Below are positions 1 through 10,561 of a stretch of 64,000 nt of DNA, piece by piece. The stretch's first letter is position 1, and each line of letters begins with the position of its first letter. The translations under genes were made by a program, and so were the position numbers. Origin of the DNA: Rosa chinensis (Eukaryota > Streptophyta > Magnoliopsida > Rosales > Rosaceae); NCBI RefSeq assembly GCF_002994745.2, contig NC_037091.1, positions 27,099,789 to 27,163,788 of the forward strand, in the 5' to 3' direction. The notes beneath the pieces were generated by a model. It did no database searches. It had not been told where the DNA came from and saw nothing but the letters and a program-made list of their open reading frames with translations.

Positions 1-648
1 TGGAGCAATCTTTGCTTAACGTACAAACGAATCCTCACGCTTATATTTCACTTTTATGTGCAAGTCGTAAATTAGACCGTCAAAATCACTTCCTTAGTGT
101 TGATATACCATTGGTTGGTAAATGTTAACCAAAATACAACAAGTCGTGATCAACTTATCAACACTGCAATCATAGTGGGGCCCTTACCTGTACCGAGGAT
201 GATGACCACCAAGAACAACTAGTTTTCCCTACTAGTCTCCAGTATTGAAACAAAGTTTATAGCAATTGAGAGCAGCTTTTACCTTCCCTTTTTACGCGTC
301 TCTATTTCTTGTCCCACAAGTTACATTTGCAAAGAAGTCTTATCAGCTACTTTTACTCACTAGCATTTGATGGCCTTTTACGTAAAAAAAAAAAAAAAAT
401 TATCACATTTAGCGGAAGAAATACTTGGGGCCTTTGCCGAAAGACCAACACTTTAATCGCAAATGATGATTTTCACTTCGATGAATAATCTACAGCACAA
501 CATGAGGTGCTGGAGTCGTGCTCACAAACCCTAACTCTATGTTTTCTTCTCTGCAAATAACCACGCATAACTTTTCATTTAGAGTCAACACGTGGTAAGA
601 TAATGACTTCTTATTTGAGGGGTCATGTGAATACAAAAGGGTGGAGTT

Positions 649-686
<38 letters not shown>

Positions 687-1000
687 TTTTATGACAGTTA
701 CAACAGGAAAAAAAAAAGTGAAAAACCACTAACTACTCCCCTTCTTGGTTGATCCAAATGAAACGATGGGCACACTGAAAGAGGAAGACAAGAAAACCAT
801 ACTCTAGGATTTTGGTGATTATATGCTAATGTCGCCAGATGATCCAAAAGATATGAATTAGGTACATAAGGATTTACAAAATTTTCTTTTCCACCATCCC
901 ACATGAAAAGAACATTCCGATTAAGCACTCGGAAAAAGTTTTCTGCAGTTTCTTTCACATTTTTTTTTTACTGGGCCTGCTTAACAATCCCATGAGAGAT
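1..1000. other. Intergenic / 3' flank, no gene recognised
   Basis: No convincing coding region. It includes a poly-A tract near 386-399 and an A-tract followed by a (TA)n run at about 649-690. The part just below 1000 is the 3' flank of the minus-strand trigger-factor-like gene. On the minus strand, 180-260 could be a short exon ending in a donor (CAG|GTAAGG near 189), but no neighbouring exon could be tied to it. Confidence 0.5.
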
Positions 1001-4000
1001 TCAGGTTGGCTTTTCAATTTCTGACTTTTCAAGTTCAACTATAGCATTAAATGCAAATTCATTCCCCGGAGTGAACAACGATTGGAGTTCTTCTGCCGAT
1101 TGGGTGGTGTTGATCTTGTTTTCCTTCACAGTCAGATTTTCCTGAAAATTGGACCTGGGTTCTTAAAGGTCGCACAATTTTAAAAGAAAGACACATATAG
1201 AAGAAGTTGATGTTGACTTGCCTGCTTTACATAATCAGCCATAGCAGAGCTTACTAATTCTTGTATGACAAACTTTGTGACACGCTCTTTACCAAGTATA
1301 TCCAAGAGAAAGCTTTTTGGAACCTGACAGAAGTTGCCGGTTAGTGACCAAAGAACACGATCACAGAAAATAAACTTACAGAAAAAAATTTAATTGCACA
1401 ACCGCTGCGAAACAATATCACCAATCAAAATGAAAGACTTTAACATGTTGCTAGGTCTATTTATCAATCATAAACAGCCAAGCAACTCAAGTTCATGATT
1501 TTATAGATTCTGCCCAATGTGGAATGTTAGTGGTGTTGGATTCTCTAACCTTGCTTGTAAACATGAAGATTTGGACACTTTATCTTTAAGTGTGTAACCC
1601 TTAGATAACATGCCATTATAAAAAGGTTTGCATTTCAACATGAAAATAGTATAATTTGAGAAAAGGAACAGCCTTTGTACAACAAAGGGTGCATCTATGA
1701 TTCACCCAAAAAAAAAAGAAGGTAGGTGTCCCTCTAAATAAAGACTCAATATGTACTTTCAAATCAACATGGTTTCATGGGTAAAAATTTAAAATATCAG
1801 CTGCAATTTAAAATTTTCACCCAATGATCATATAAAAGTCTACTGAGTTCTCATTCTAAGGTTCTCATTGGGGAGGCTCCCGTGCAACTAAAGCAATTTG
1901 TTTCAAATGATTAGGATAGACTATATGAAACTGTTTTCTCTCTTTGAAGTTATGATAATACCAAAATAAGGTGATATAGGACTTTGAAATAAGGTGCTGA
2001 AAATGGAAATTTGGATAAGGTTCTTCCTTTTTTTTTTTTTTTTGGGAAAGAGCTTAGTTTGATACAAAGGAATAAAAATCAGTTTCTCTATGGCCACCTC
2101 ATTATGGCGCTAGAGTAGAGACTATGTCAAACTAAGAACAGTGGAATAATTTATCAAATCTAAACTACTGAATTGGACAATTACAGTCCCATTCAACTTG
2201 TGGAGGATGCACAAACAGCCTTGGTATCAAATTCAATTATAGAATAAGAGCTGAATGGTTCAGCCTACTTATACTCTGGAGAAATAATGCCATTTGCATG
2301 AAATACATGTTTTAACCAAAAGTTTGAACAAATCAAACACATACATTGGAAGGGTAGGAATGGCATCCTATTAGACCTATTGTATGCAGACTACATAGAG
2401 CAAGTAAATGCAGAGGAGACATCAAATGCTAATATCCAATGTATGGACTGAGGGCAAAGCTACTGACCTTTGATGTTTTTCCTGAAGTAGCTCCAAAGCA
2501 CATGAAAAAAGAAAATTTAGTTAATACTGCTGGCAATTTTAAAAGTTGCCAACATACAGAGTTGTGAGAAAAAGAAGAAAAGAGAAACATTATCGGATAG
2601 AAATGGATGAGTTAAACCCGGATGCATTGGAGTTAATAATGCGTACTACGCATATCAAAATTGAGCAGAACCTTAGCAGAATTTTTTAATATCACGGTAT
2701 AGCCAACTTTGAAGGGATGGTTACTCTTAAAAGATTTTTGCACAACTGCAAGATTTTATTGGGTATGCATAGAGCCATAGACTGACAGAGACGAGCCCAT
2801 TGTAGAAGTCATCCAGAAGTGTGAGCCATCAGGATAAGAAGGTTACTATCAATTGAACAATGATAGCAGGGGGCATGATTGTATTACCTCCTTTTTGTCT
2901 GCGAAATCCTGGAACTGGTGGAGCTGTGCGTGCCAAATTTGTCAAAACCTGATCAAAAACTTTTTGCGTTTCATCCCCAGCCACGTCCACTCTAACCTAG
3001 CATTTGGACATCATAACAACTGGCAATATAAGGTCCCAAGCCCTGACAGAGTAAATGCAAAACACAGACATAACTCCTTTTAAGATAGTGCAGATACAAT
3101 TAGAATCCCAATAAATAATGAAATTGAATGGCACAACACAATCAAACAATTAATAAAAATGAAAAAAAAAAAAAACTCTAACCCACTCTGAACATAATAA
3201 AAATGAACCAGGCAATTATTTTGATGAAAAGGAGAACTTATTTGCAGCCCTGATTAGAGTCTTTATAATGCTTGTTTCAAGAATTCAATCTGATTCTCTG
3301 GATACTTGAATACTGTTTCTGTTTACCTAGACCAACAAGACAGATGTTCCTAGGAAGCCTTCATGAACAACTTCAAATTATCATCATAAGGCTTAACTCA
3401 AGGTCATAATGCAAGTACTGGTTAAAGATTTCAGTGCAAACTCACTTGTATGCTATTCTCATCTTGGGACTCGACAACAATCTTTGTGGTTTTCAACTTT
3501 ATCACATTTTCTTCCGCAATGGATGCCTCTAGACCTGCCACACCAAATTAACAATTGTGAACACCAGAGAACAACAGGAGCAAACAGAAAGAGAGGAAAC
3601 TTTAAAGGCTTTGTATAAAGTACAATTAACAGAAATAAACAGACCTGAACCGGCTGCGAATATCGGCCTGGATAAGCGTGCAATACCAATCTCATGCACA
3701 CTAAAACAGAGAAAACAACCACATTAACATGTATAATTCGTTTCTCTGTCTCCTCTTTTTTTGTTTCTTTGTTGTTGTTAAAGGAAGAAAACCCAGTTAG
3801 CTTTGCAGTAGCAGAAAGGCGTCTACATCAGTTTATTACTTTTACTATTATCATTGCTGCATTCAAAGTACGAACTCTCAGTCCGTCTTTAAGAAAGCTG
3901 CAAGGTAAAGTTTAGAAAAGGGGGGTATGAAAAGTTTACCGAGTGAAAAGATTATGTTGAGAGCTATATGACCCCATTTTTGTGGCGGCATTTTGATAAG

Positions 4001-4219
4001 CACCGACACAAGTGCAGTGTTTTCTCACAGAAAAGTGCTGCAAGAAATCGAAAACGTCTCAATTGAATCACACATTTGTAGTAGACAAGAAATGCATATG
4101 AAATTGGAAGGTGAACGGTTGAAGTTTAAGCAAAGTTGGGAGTCTGGTAAAAATACCATGGGAAGTCCAAGGGAGGGGAAATTCGACGGAACTGTTATCA
4201 TCGTCGTCAACGACGCCAT
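1001..4219 (-). CDS. Trigger-factor-like ribosome-binding-domain protein, probably plastid-targeted
   Basis: Eight exons on the minus strand join into a 223-aa reading frame: 4219-4157, 4037-3940, 3700-3645, 3534-3446, 2996-2888, 2481-2468, 1323-1222, 1141-1001 (TGA). Phases match at every junction. Residues 1 to about 60 (MASLTTMITVPSNF...) are rich in Ser/Thr and basic residues, like a transit peptide. About residues 88-216 resemble the N-terminal ribosome-binding domain of bacterial trigger factor, with the signature PPVPGFRRQKGGKTSKVP around residues 128-145 (GFRR at 132-135). No PPIase or C-terminal chaperone domain follows, as in the short trigger-factor-like proteins of plants (Arabidopsis At2g30695 type). 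Inferred role: binding nascent chains at plastid ribosomes. The first exon and the 119-nt first intron are the least certain part. Exon 6 is only 14 nt, and the last intron uses a GC donor (CAG|GCAAGT). Confidence 0.85.
2468..2481 (-). other. 14-nt microexon of the trigger-factor-like gene
   Basis: On the minus strand the sequence reads CTACTTCAG, then a 14-nt exon, then GTCAGTAGC. Joined to the preceding exon (ending GGAG at 2888) and the next (starting GTTCCA at 1323), it supplies the residues GKTSK inside the conserved GFRRQKGGKTSKVP loop. Skipping it would shift the frame, since 14 is not a multiple of 3. Confidence 0.8.
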
Positions 4220-4439
4220 GGCTGCTGCTGCTGGTTACAACGGGTTTTTCTGTTTTCATTATAAACAAGAGAATCTTATCCGTCGAAATACGACGCCGTC
4301 ACCTCCAATTTTTTTTTTATTAATTTTTTTTTTCTATTTTTTTTTTTTTAACAAAGATTGATTTCCATTTACTAAACACGTTGTAGAAATTAGCTTATTT
4401 TTCTTTTTCTTTTTTAGAAAAAAAAATGCATACAATATC
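4220..4439. other. Upstream region of the trigger-factor-like gene
   Basis: This is the 5' flank of the minus-strand gene. It contains long T-runs (4307-4350) and an A-run (4419-4427). No clear TATA box or other promoter element was identified. Confidence 0.4.
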
Positions 4440-6009
4440 TGACATTTAACCCATTAATAATTTTGGTACCTCAACTTCAAAAAATATTATTTTGGTACCT
4501 GAAGTTTGGACCCCAATCCAACATTAGGAAACATTAGTACTTGAAACACTGTTGGCCGTTACGGAGTTAGTTAACTGACATATAATAAAGGGTAAATGGG
4601 TAATTTGAGTCTCTAATGTTATTTGTTTTTTTTTTTCCTTCACTATCTTGTCCAAATTTGCTCTGGGCACCCAGAAATTTCCTGGCCATCCATCTCACCA
4701 TTCCTCACCTCTAGGCCTCATCATTTAGCCCTTCGACCCTAAGCCCGCCCTAAACCCCCCGATCCGTAGGACCGAAGCCCAACCCTGCCCTACCCTAAAA
4801 TTTATATATTATTTTTATTATTTTCTATTACATAGGCTTTGTTTTCTTTAACTATTATTTTCCTTGTTACACAACAATTAATATTGATAGATTTAGAGAT
4901 ATAGTTAATTGAATATAACCACCTTAACTAAATTAATAAATGTTATAAGTTAATTTCTATATGTGTGTGTGTGTGTGTGTGTTAAATATGATCAACAAAA
5001 CAATGAGTCTTGTATTACCTATATAATCATTTAGCTACATTTTGAGGAAAAAAATACAATGTATTTTTTTTTTTTTTGGTTATACAAAATAAGGCCCTTT
5101 TTAGCCCTATTCGGAAGGCCGGCCCTTTCGGCCCTAACGAATCGAGCTTTTCGGGCTAGTAAGGGTTAGCATATTTAAGCCCCGGCCCGACCCTACCCGG
5201 CCCTAAATTTTGTTGACTTTGACTAGGCCCGGCTCGGCCCCACCCTAAGCCCTAAAATTTAGGGTAGGGCCAGCCCTATCCTAGCCTATGATGACCCTTA
5301 CTCACCTCAATGACATCAAACGCTTCCTATTTGGGTGCGAGCCTTGTCCGGGGCCGCTGCCGAGCCATCCTTCGCTTCCAAGCAAGGACATCAGTCTCTC
5401 TCTTCCCTCTACATATCTACCGTGGAGCCTTCGCCATAATCTCCAACCCCATTTTCTCAAAAGCATAAATCGTAACAAACCCATGCTCTTTTGGAACCCA
5501 AATTAGGGTTTTGATTTTCCAATATGGCTTCAGATATGATCCTAATATCAATTCTGGTTAGATTGATTCGAAAGGTGAGTTCTTGGTTTCGTTAGTGCTT
5601 TGATCCCACACGTTCTTGAAGGTTTAATCGCAAATATGAGCAATTGATTGATTTTCCGCATTGTTAGGTATATAATTGTATATTTTGATTATCCGGTTCA
5701 ATTGAAATTGCATATTCTGGATTCCTGAATCCCATTTCAGTTAGGATTTCTTTCATGTTCTTCTTTCATCTTCATCGTAGGAGCTGCTCCGTCAGTAATG
5801 TTTGCTTAGAAGACCCGAATTCTAGGTTCGAGTGGAAGCCTTGTTTGTATTATGCTGGAAGCCCTGTACATGCACAAGTAGAGGTATACATACATGAAAA
5901 TGAAGCAAAGCGAGAGTAACGAAGAACAACAAGGTTAAGATTAGCACACCTATGATGGAATATCCGATAGAGAAACCAGTTGATTTGAGTTTAGAGATTA
6001 GTAAAATGC

Positions 6010-6090
<81 letters not shown>

Positions 6091-6280
6091 ATATCTTCTT
6101 CCAGTGGAGGGACAGAAATACCCCTCAAAAATTGCCAAGTGGCAAACGACGTAATGGCAAAATGGGATTCAGGTACTTATGTTGGGTTAGGAAGTGAACC
6201 TTAGGTACCAATCTAACATTTTTTTAAGTTGAGGTACTAAAGTTACTAATGGAAAGAAGTTCGGGTACAGTTCACATTTT
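4440..6280. mobile_element. Non-autonomous DNA element with long terminal inverted repeats (copy 1)
   Basis: The left arm (about 4440-4620) and right arm (about 6115-6280) are inverted copies sharing the wording 'attaataa/attagtaa cttt(t)ggtacctcaactt' and 'ttggtacctgaa', then a (g)ttaac-type block and 'gggtaa'. Two further copies of this arm occur at 7670-7855 and 9655-10240. The interior has GC-rich CCGGCCC-type stretches (4690-5280), a GT microsatellite (4964-4981) and a long (GA)n run, and no transposase. Long arms without coding capacity fit a MULE-like or fold-back element. Target site duplications could not be resolved, so the outer limits are approximate. Confidence 0.6.
6013..6085. 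repeat. (GA)n microsatellite
   Basis: About 36 GA dinucleotides in a row, inside the right half of the long-TIR element. An apparent RERERE reading frame across it is a product of the repeat. Confidence 0.95.
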
Positions 6281-6439
6281 TTTCCTTCTTTTTCTGTGTG
6301 GAAAGATTTAAGCTAATTTTTAAGGAGAATAGTTTATTGAACTACTTATTATGTCCATGATTTATGCAACAGAGAAACATTTTTATCAAAAATTGGTAAA
6401 ACAAGAAAAATTGTCATTAACCACAAAAGGTGGTCAAAA

Positions 6440-7615
6440 GAAAAAAACAAAATTAAACCTAGGGTTTTGCCGTCCGTTTTCTTTGGCTTGCGTCAATGGT
6501 GTTCGCGGTCATTGCCTGGCGAGTTCTCTGGACTCGTGTACCTCTCCCTTCCAACCATCCGGTTGCTGCATCCTCATCTCATTGGTTTGTCAGTGGGATC
6601 CTCCCTCTTCGGGTTTTCCTCGTGCTTGTGCCACCCCCTTTAGAGATGGTGACGGATGGCGGTGCCGTGGTTTGGTGGATCCAAACCAGATGTGGGATCC
6701 AGGGATCTACCAAGTGGAGGCTTCCGGTAAGAGGTACGATCAGACTTCCTTCGGCTATAGCAAATCGGCTCCGGGTTGTTGCTGAAATCCGGCCATGGTT
6801 AGAGAAACTGATTTCGTTTTCTCTACGTCAGTGGCAATCCTAGCTTTCATGGGTATCGATAAAGAGATCGGCCCTTTCGGGTGAAGGATGGAGGCGTCGT
6901 ACTTGGGCCCTTTGGTTGCAAGGGGATCCTCAGTCCGGTCTTGGTCAGGGGATGGCAGCGGTGGTGCAGTGCGGCTCGGCGTCATGGCGGTGCATCTCAA
7001 GAGGGGTGCCCTGCATTTCGGGTGTCCAGAGTTGGGTTGGAGTGAGTGTGTCCAACTGCCTAGGTGCCCATAGTAGATCTATTTGGGCCTATATTTGTGT
7101 CAAGCCGGCTTTGTCATACCTCATTGCTTCAGGCCAGAATTGGATCCGGATTTGGGATCCAGGAAACACTCAAATCCGGATCTTAGATCCGAGACAGCTG
7201 CTATTTTTGATTTGGTATTGGTTCTGGTTCTTAGGAGTTCATTTGCTAATTTTTGAGTTTTTGACACCCTTGGTTACTTTCGAACTCTTAGTGAGCGAAT
7301 CACCTCTCCTTGGTGATCATATCACCGGTTACGGTTACTATTACATTTACACTGCTTTCGTGACATATGCAGTGCAGCGATGTCGTTCGGCATCAAGTCA
7401 CATCATGGTTACCTTCCATTTCAGATGTATCTATGCATCTTGTTATCTTTTATTATTCTTTCTTCATTATAGATGCGTTTGTGCATCTTGTTATGCTTTT
7501 TTTTTTTTTTTTTCGATGCTTTTTTTATTTTATTTCGATGCTTTTGCATCGCTCCATGTACTCCTTAGTTTCACTTAATATAGTTTGTCGTCTTCCCTTC
7601 AAAAAAAAAAAAAGA
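6440..7615 (+). mobile_element. Noncoding LINE-type retroposon with 3' poly-A
   Basis: A GC-richer block starts near 6455 in an AT-rich setting and ends in a plant L1-style tail (cttcccttc followed by a run of A) at about 7600-7613. The flanks share a near-repeat of 'caaaagaaa' with neighbouring matches (ggtggtcaaaagaaa at about 6430-6444; gatggacaaaagaaa at about 7614-7628), plausibly a degenerate target site duplication. No intact reverse transcriptase is present. Short T-rich tandem motifs ('tttcgatgctttt') lie at 7498-7552. The class is inferred from the tail and flanks only. Confidence 0.5.
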
Positions 7616-7669
7616 TGGACAAAAGAAAGGGTAAAATAGGAAAAATTGTGAGACTACTTGAAAAGGAAA

Positions 7670-7855
7670 AATAATGCGAACCATACTCGACTTTTTATCC
7701 ATTAGTAACTTTGGTATCTCAACTAAAAAAATTTCAGATTGGTACCTGATGTTCAGTCCCCCATCCAACGTAAGTACCTGGATCCGTTAACTCCGTTATG
7801 GAGTCAGACAGGTGGCATATATTGAAAGGTAATTTCGTCATTTCATGTTTTATTC
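7670..7855 (+). mobile_element. Solitary arm of the long-TIR element family
   Basis: Same arm sequence and orientation as 4440-4620 and 9655-9860: 'ccattagtaactttggtat', 'cagattggtacctgat', then a 'gttaactccgttatgg' block. No matching inverted arm was found before the next element at 8164, so this is probably a remnant. A (CT)n tract follows at 7885-7904. Confidence 0.6.
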
Positions 7856-8163
7856 ATTATTTTTTTCTGTAAGCGCGCAATACTCTCTCTCTCTCTCTCT
7901 CTCTCTTCTTTCTTATCTTCTTCTCTCTCTCCGAATCAACCTGCAGAGGAGAACTCCACCACCAAAAAGTCTCTAAAAACACACAATCATGCACTCACTC
8001 ATAATTGAAGGAAGGATTAACAAGGCATTCCACTATATCAAATACATTCAATTTTGGAATAGTTGACCATCCCGGTTTGAGATTGTCAAAGAAATGAAGT
8101 TATACATCCAATTAACCTCAGTTGAACAACGCAGGATCAAAAATTCCATCATGATATCACATT

Positions 8164-8874
8164 GGGTGCGGCTATTGCCTCCCTACCATTTTCTTTGTTC
8201 ACCCTATAAATATTTGAATTATTGAAAGACTATATTATCCAAATGCTGACTAATAAGTACACTAATTTTCTAAAATTTAAATCTTTAAGGAAAACTAAAT
8301 ACATAACTAATTAAATACAAAACTACTTAATTTCTCTTCTAATAACATTAATCTTCATCTTCTCCATCCAAATTTCAATTTATTACAATTTTCTTTTTTT
8401 TCTTTTTGTTGCGTCCTAGCCTCATCGTTAATTCGTTATTCAATTCACAAAATCATTAGTGTTAACTTCATTAAAATCTTTATAATACCTTTATAAACAC
8501 CGAAAGTAAAAATTTAAAACACGAAAAAAAAAATCAATCTTTTTTTCATTGCTCATAGTAGCACTTACTATTTTTTTGAAATAAACGAACATTGAAACTG
8601 AATGGAAAAAATAAAAAAATGGAAGTAAATCAAATTATGATTTTATTAGGAAACTTTAATATATTTTAGGACGTCTTTTTAATTGATATAAATTAAATGA
8701 GAAATTTTTGTTAAACAAAATTTCTTTTTTAATTTGATATGTCATATGATAGAGGATATTTCTGGAAAGAGAAATGGGTTGGATAAGTAAATCTAATAAT
8801 TGAAATTAAAATGTAGGGTGTAATAAGTAAGTAGGGTGAACAAAGAAAATTATAGGGTGACAATAGCCTCACCC
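8164..8874. mobile_element. Mutator-type MITE, 711 bp, with perfect 9-bp target duplication
   Basis: The left end GGGTGCGGCTATTG and right end CAATAGCCTCACCC are inverted copies with one mismatch. The inverted repeat continues inward (ctttgttcaccct at 8193-8205 against agggtgaacaaag at 8833-8845). The 9-bp sequence TATCACATT flanks the element directly on both sides (8155-8163 and 8875-8883). A 9-bp duplication is the hallmark of Mutator-like elements. The interior is AT-rich and noncoding. Confidence 0.85.
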
Positions 8875-8883
8875 TATCACATT

Positions 8884-9654
8884 TCAATTTTCTTAGTCTA
8901 ATAATAGGCATCAATATTATCAGAATGAACTGAAACCCAACATAGGGCATAAGCTATTGTAACAAAAACCAATTTCAACAGCCCATGTAAGAAACCCAAT
9001 ACAAAAACACAGTTGCAATATCAATTCAATTCCGCTACGCAATTAAACATTTAGGAAGTAACTGATGAGGAAGGCAAGATGAAAGTGCCGTCATCGTCTT
9101 GGGTCAAGGTGACGACGCCTTCGACAGTTGTCAAAGCAATAAACACACATGTGTCTATGTTCCTTCTTCACTGACCCGGTTCCTTTTTAGTGCAACTAAA
9201 ATCATCCAAATGACAACCATCTTATTTCTTTACAGAGACCTACATAAATCAAGGAGACCTCATGAAACACCCAAATCACTAGAAAACAAAATCTCAAAAT
9301 TACCCAATGACAATTAGGTGAATCTGCAATCTTTGAGTTGATTTTGATATTATCTTCTCTCCAAACAATTGATACTGATAATCATGTTTTGTTCCTAGAT
9401 GAGGTAGGGAGGATAATAACTGCAATCAGTTCGGGTTTCTTTGGTGTTCAACTTCAACCGAACGTGGGAGTAACCGTGTTTATCCTCTTCTTTTCCGCTG
9501 CATAGGTACAATTTTGCCCTTCTTTTATTTAATCTAGTTACCGTATAGTTATATAAAAGGAGGGGTATTCTATGGGTTAAAAAAAAAATATTAACCTTAA
9601 ACCTTATCGGCTTAATTAATCCTGATAATGTCAAATTATAAGCTATGGAAAATC
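8884..9654. other. Intergenic, nothing recognised
   Basis: AT-rich sequence without a recognisable gene, repeat or RNA. Short open frames occur on both strands, but none has a recognisable motif or supporting splice structure. Confidence 0.4.
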
Positions 9655-10240
9655 TCACAAACAGTACCTGAACTTCAAGCCACTAATAACTTTCGTACCT
9701 CAAGTTCAAAAAATATCAGATTGGTACCTAAACTTCTGACCCTGACCCAATATCATTACCTGGGAACAGTAAAATCGTTAACGGGGTTAATTTTTGAAGG
9801 GTAAATCTGTCATTTCACTGTTCATCATCTCCAAAACTATCCTCTCTCTGCAATACCAGATTTCTTCTTATTCTTCTTCTTCATACCTCATCACCACTAT
9901 CAACCAACCTTTCACTTCTTCAATAGCCACCGTCTCATCCACCACCAACTCCTCTCATCTCTCACCTCTCACCTCTCCTTTGGTTGATTTGGGTTTGTGT
10001 GTGTGAGGTATGAAGAAGATAATGAAAAATCTGGGTTTGTAGAGAGAGCGGGGAGAGTTTTGGAGATGATGAACAATGAAATGACAGATTTACCCTTCAA
10101 AAATGAACTCTGTTAACGATTTTACTGTTCCTAGATACTGATATTGGGTCGGGGTCAAAAGTTCAGGTACCAATCTGATATTTTTTGAACTTGAAGTATG
10201 AAAGTTATTAGTGGCTTGAAGTTCAGGTAATGTTTGTGAG
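9655..10240. mobile_element. Long-TIR MITE (copy 2)
   Basis: The left arm (9655 to about 9860) and right arm (about 10010-10240) are inverted copies of about 200 bp: 'ctcacaaac.gtacctgaac' at the left end and its reverse complement at the right end, with shared inner blocks 'cagattggtacct', 'gttaacg.g' and 'aaatctgtcatttca'. The arms match those at 4440 and 7670. Only about 150 bp of CT/CA-rich spacer lies between them. No transposase is encoded. A target duplication could not be settled by eye. Confidence 0.75.
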
Positions 10241-10561
10241 TTTTTCCCTATGAGCTAAGAACTATGCATATCGAGATTCTCTAATTTTAATTTATGTTTT
10301 CAATTTTCTCTTGCTTTTGGAAAACACAGAGAACTTTGCCAATTTCGCTTTTGATGAAAAGCAATCAGAAATTGATTGATTGCATGAATGAATTTTGAAC
10401 GGGTAATGTTGCAAATTGGCCTGGATTATTGAAAGGGCAGAACCACTATGTTTAATTTGGTGTGTTTGGTTAAACAGAATAACCCCCCTTTGGGCCTTGG
10501 AATAAAGAAGTGAAATAATAAGGTGGAACTGGTGGCCATAATATGTTTTAGAAAGAGAACG
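10241..10561 (+). promoter_or_regulatory. Upstream region of the helicase gene
   Basis: These 321 bp separate the long-TIR MITE from the helicase start codon, so the proximal promoter and 5' UTR must lie here or inside the MITE. No convincing TATA box was found. Position alone supports the call. Confidence 0.4.

Noticed and set aside
5952..6197. 81-codon open frame with a long Arg-Glu repeat
   Set aside because: It is only the translation of the (GA)n microsatellite inside a transposable element.
10523..10561. Upstream extension of the helicase frame
   Set aside because: There is no ATG in this frame upstream of 10562; the apparent start at 10523 is GTG.
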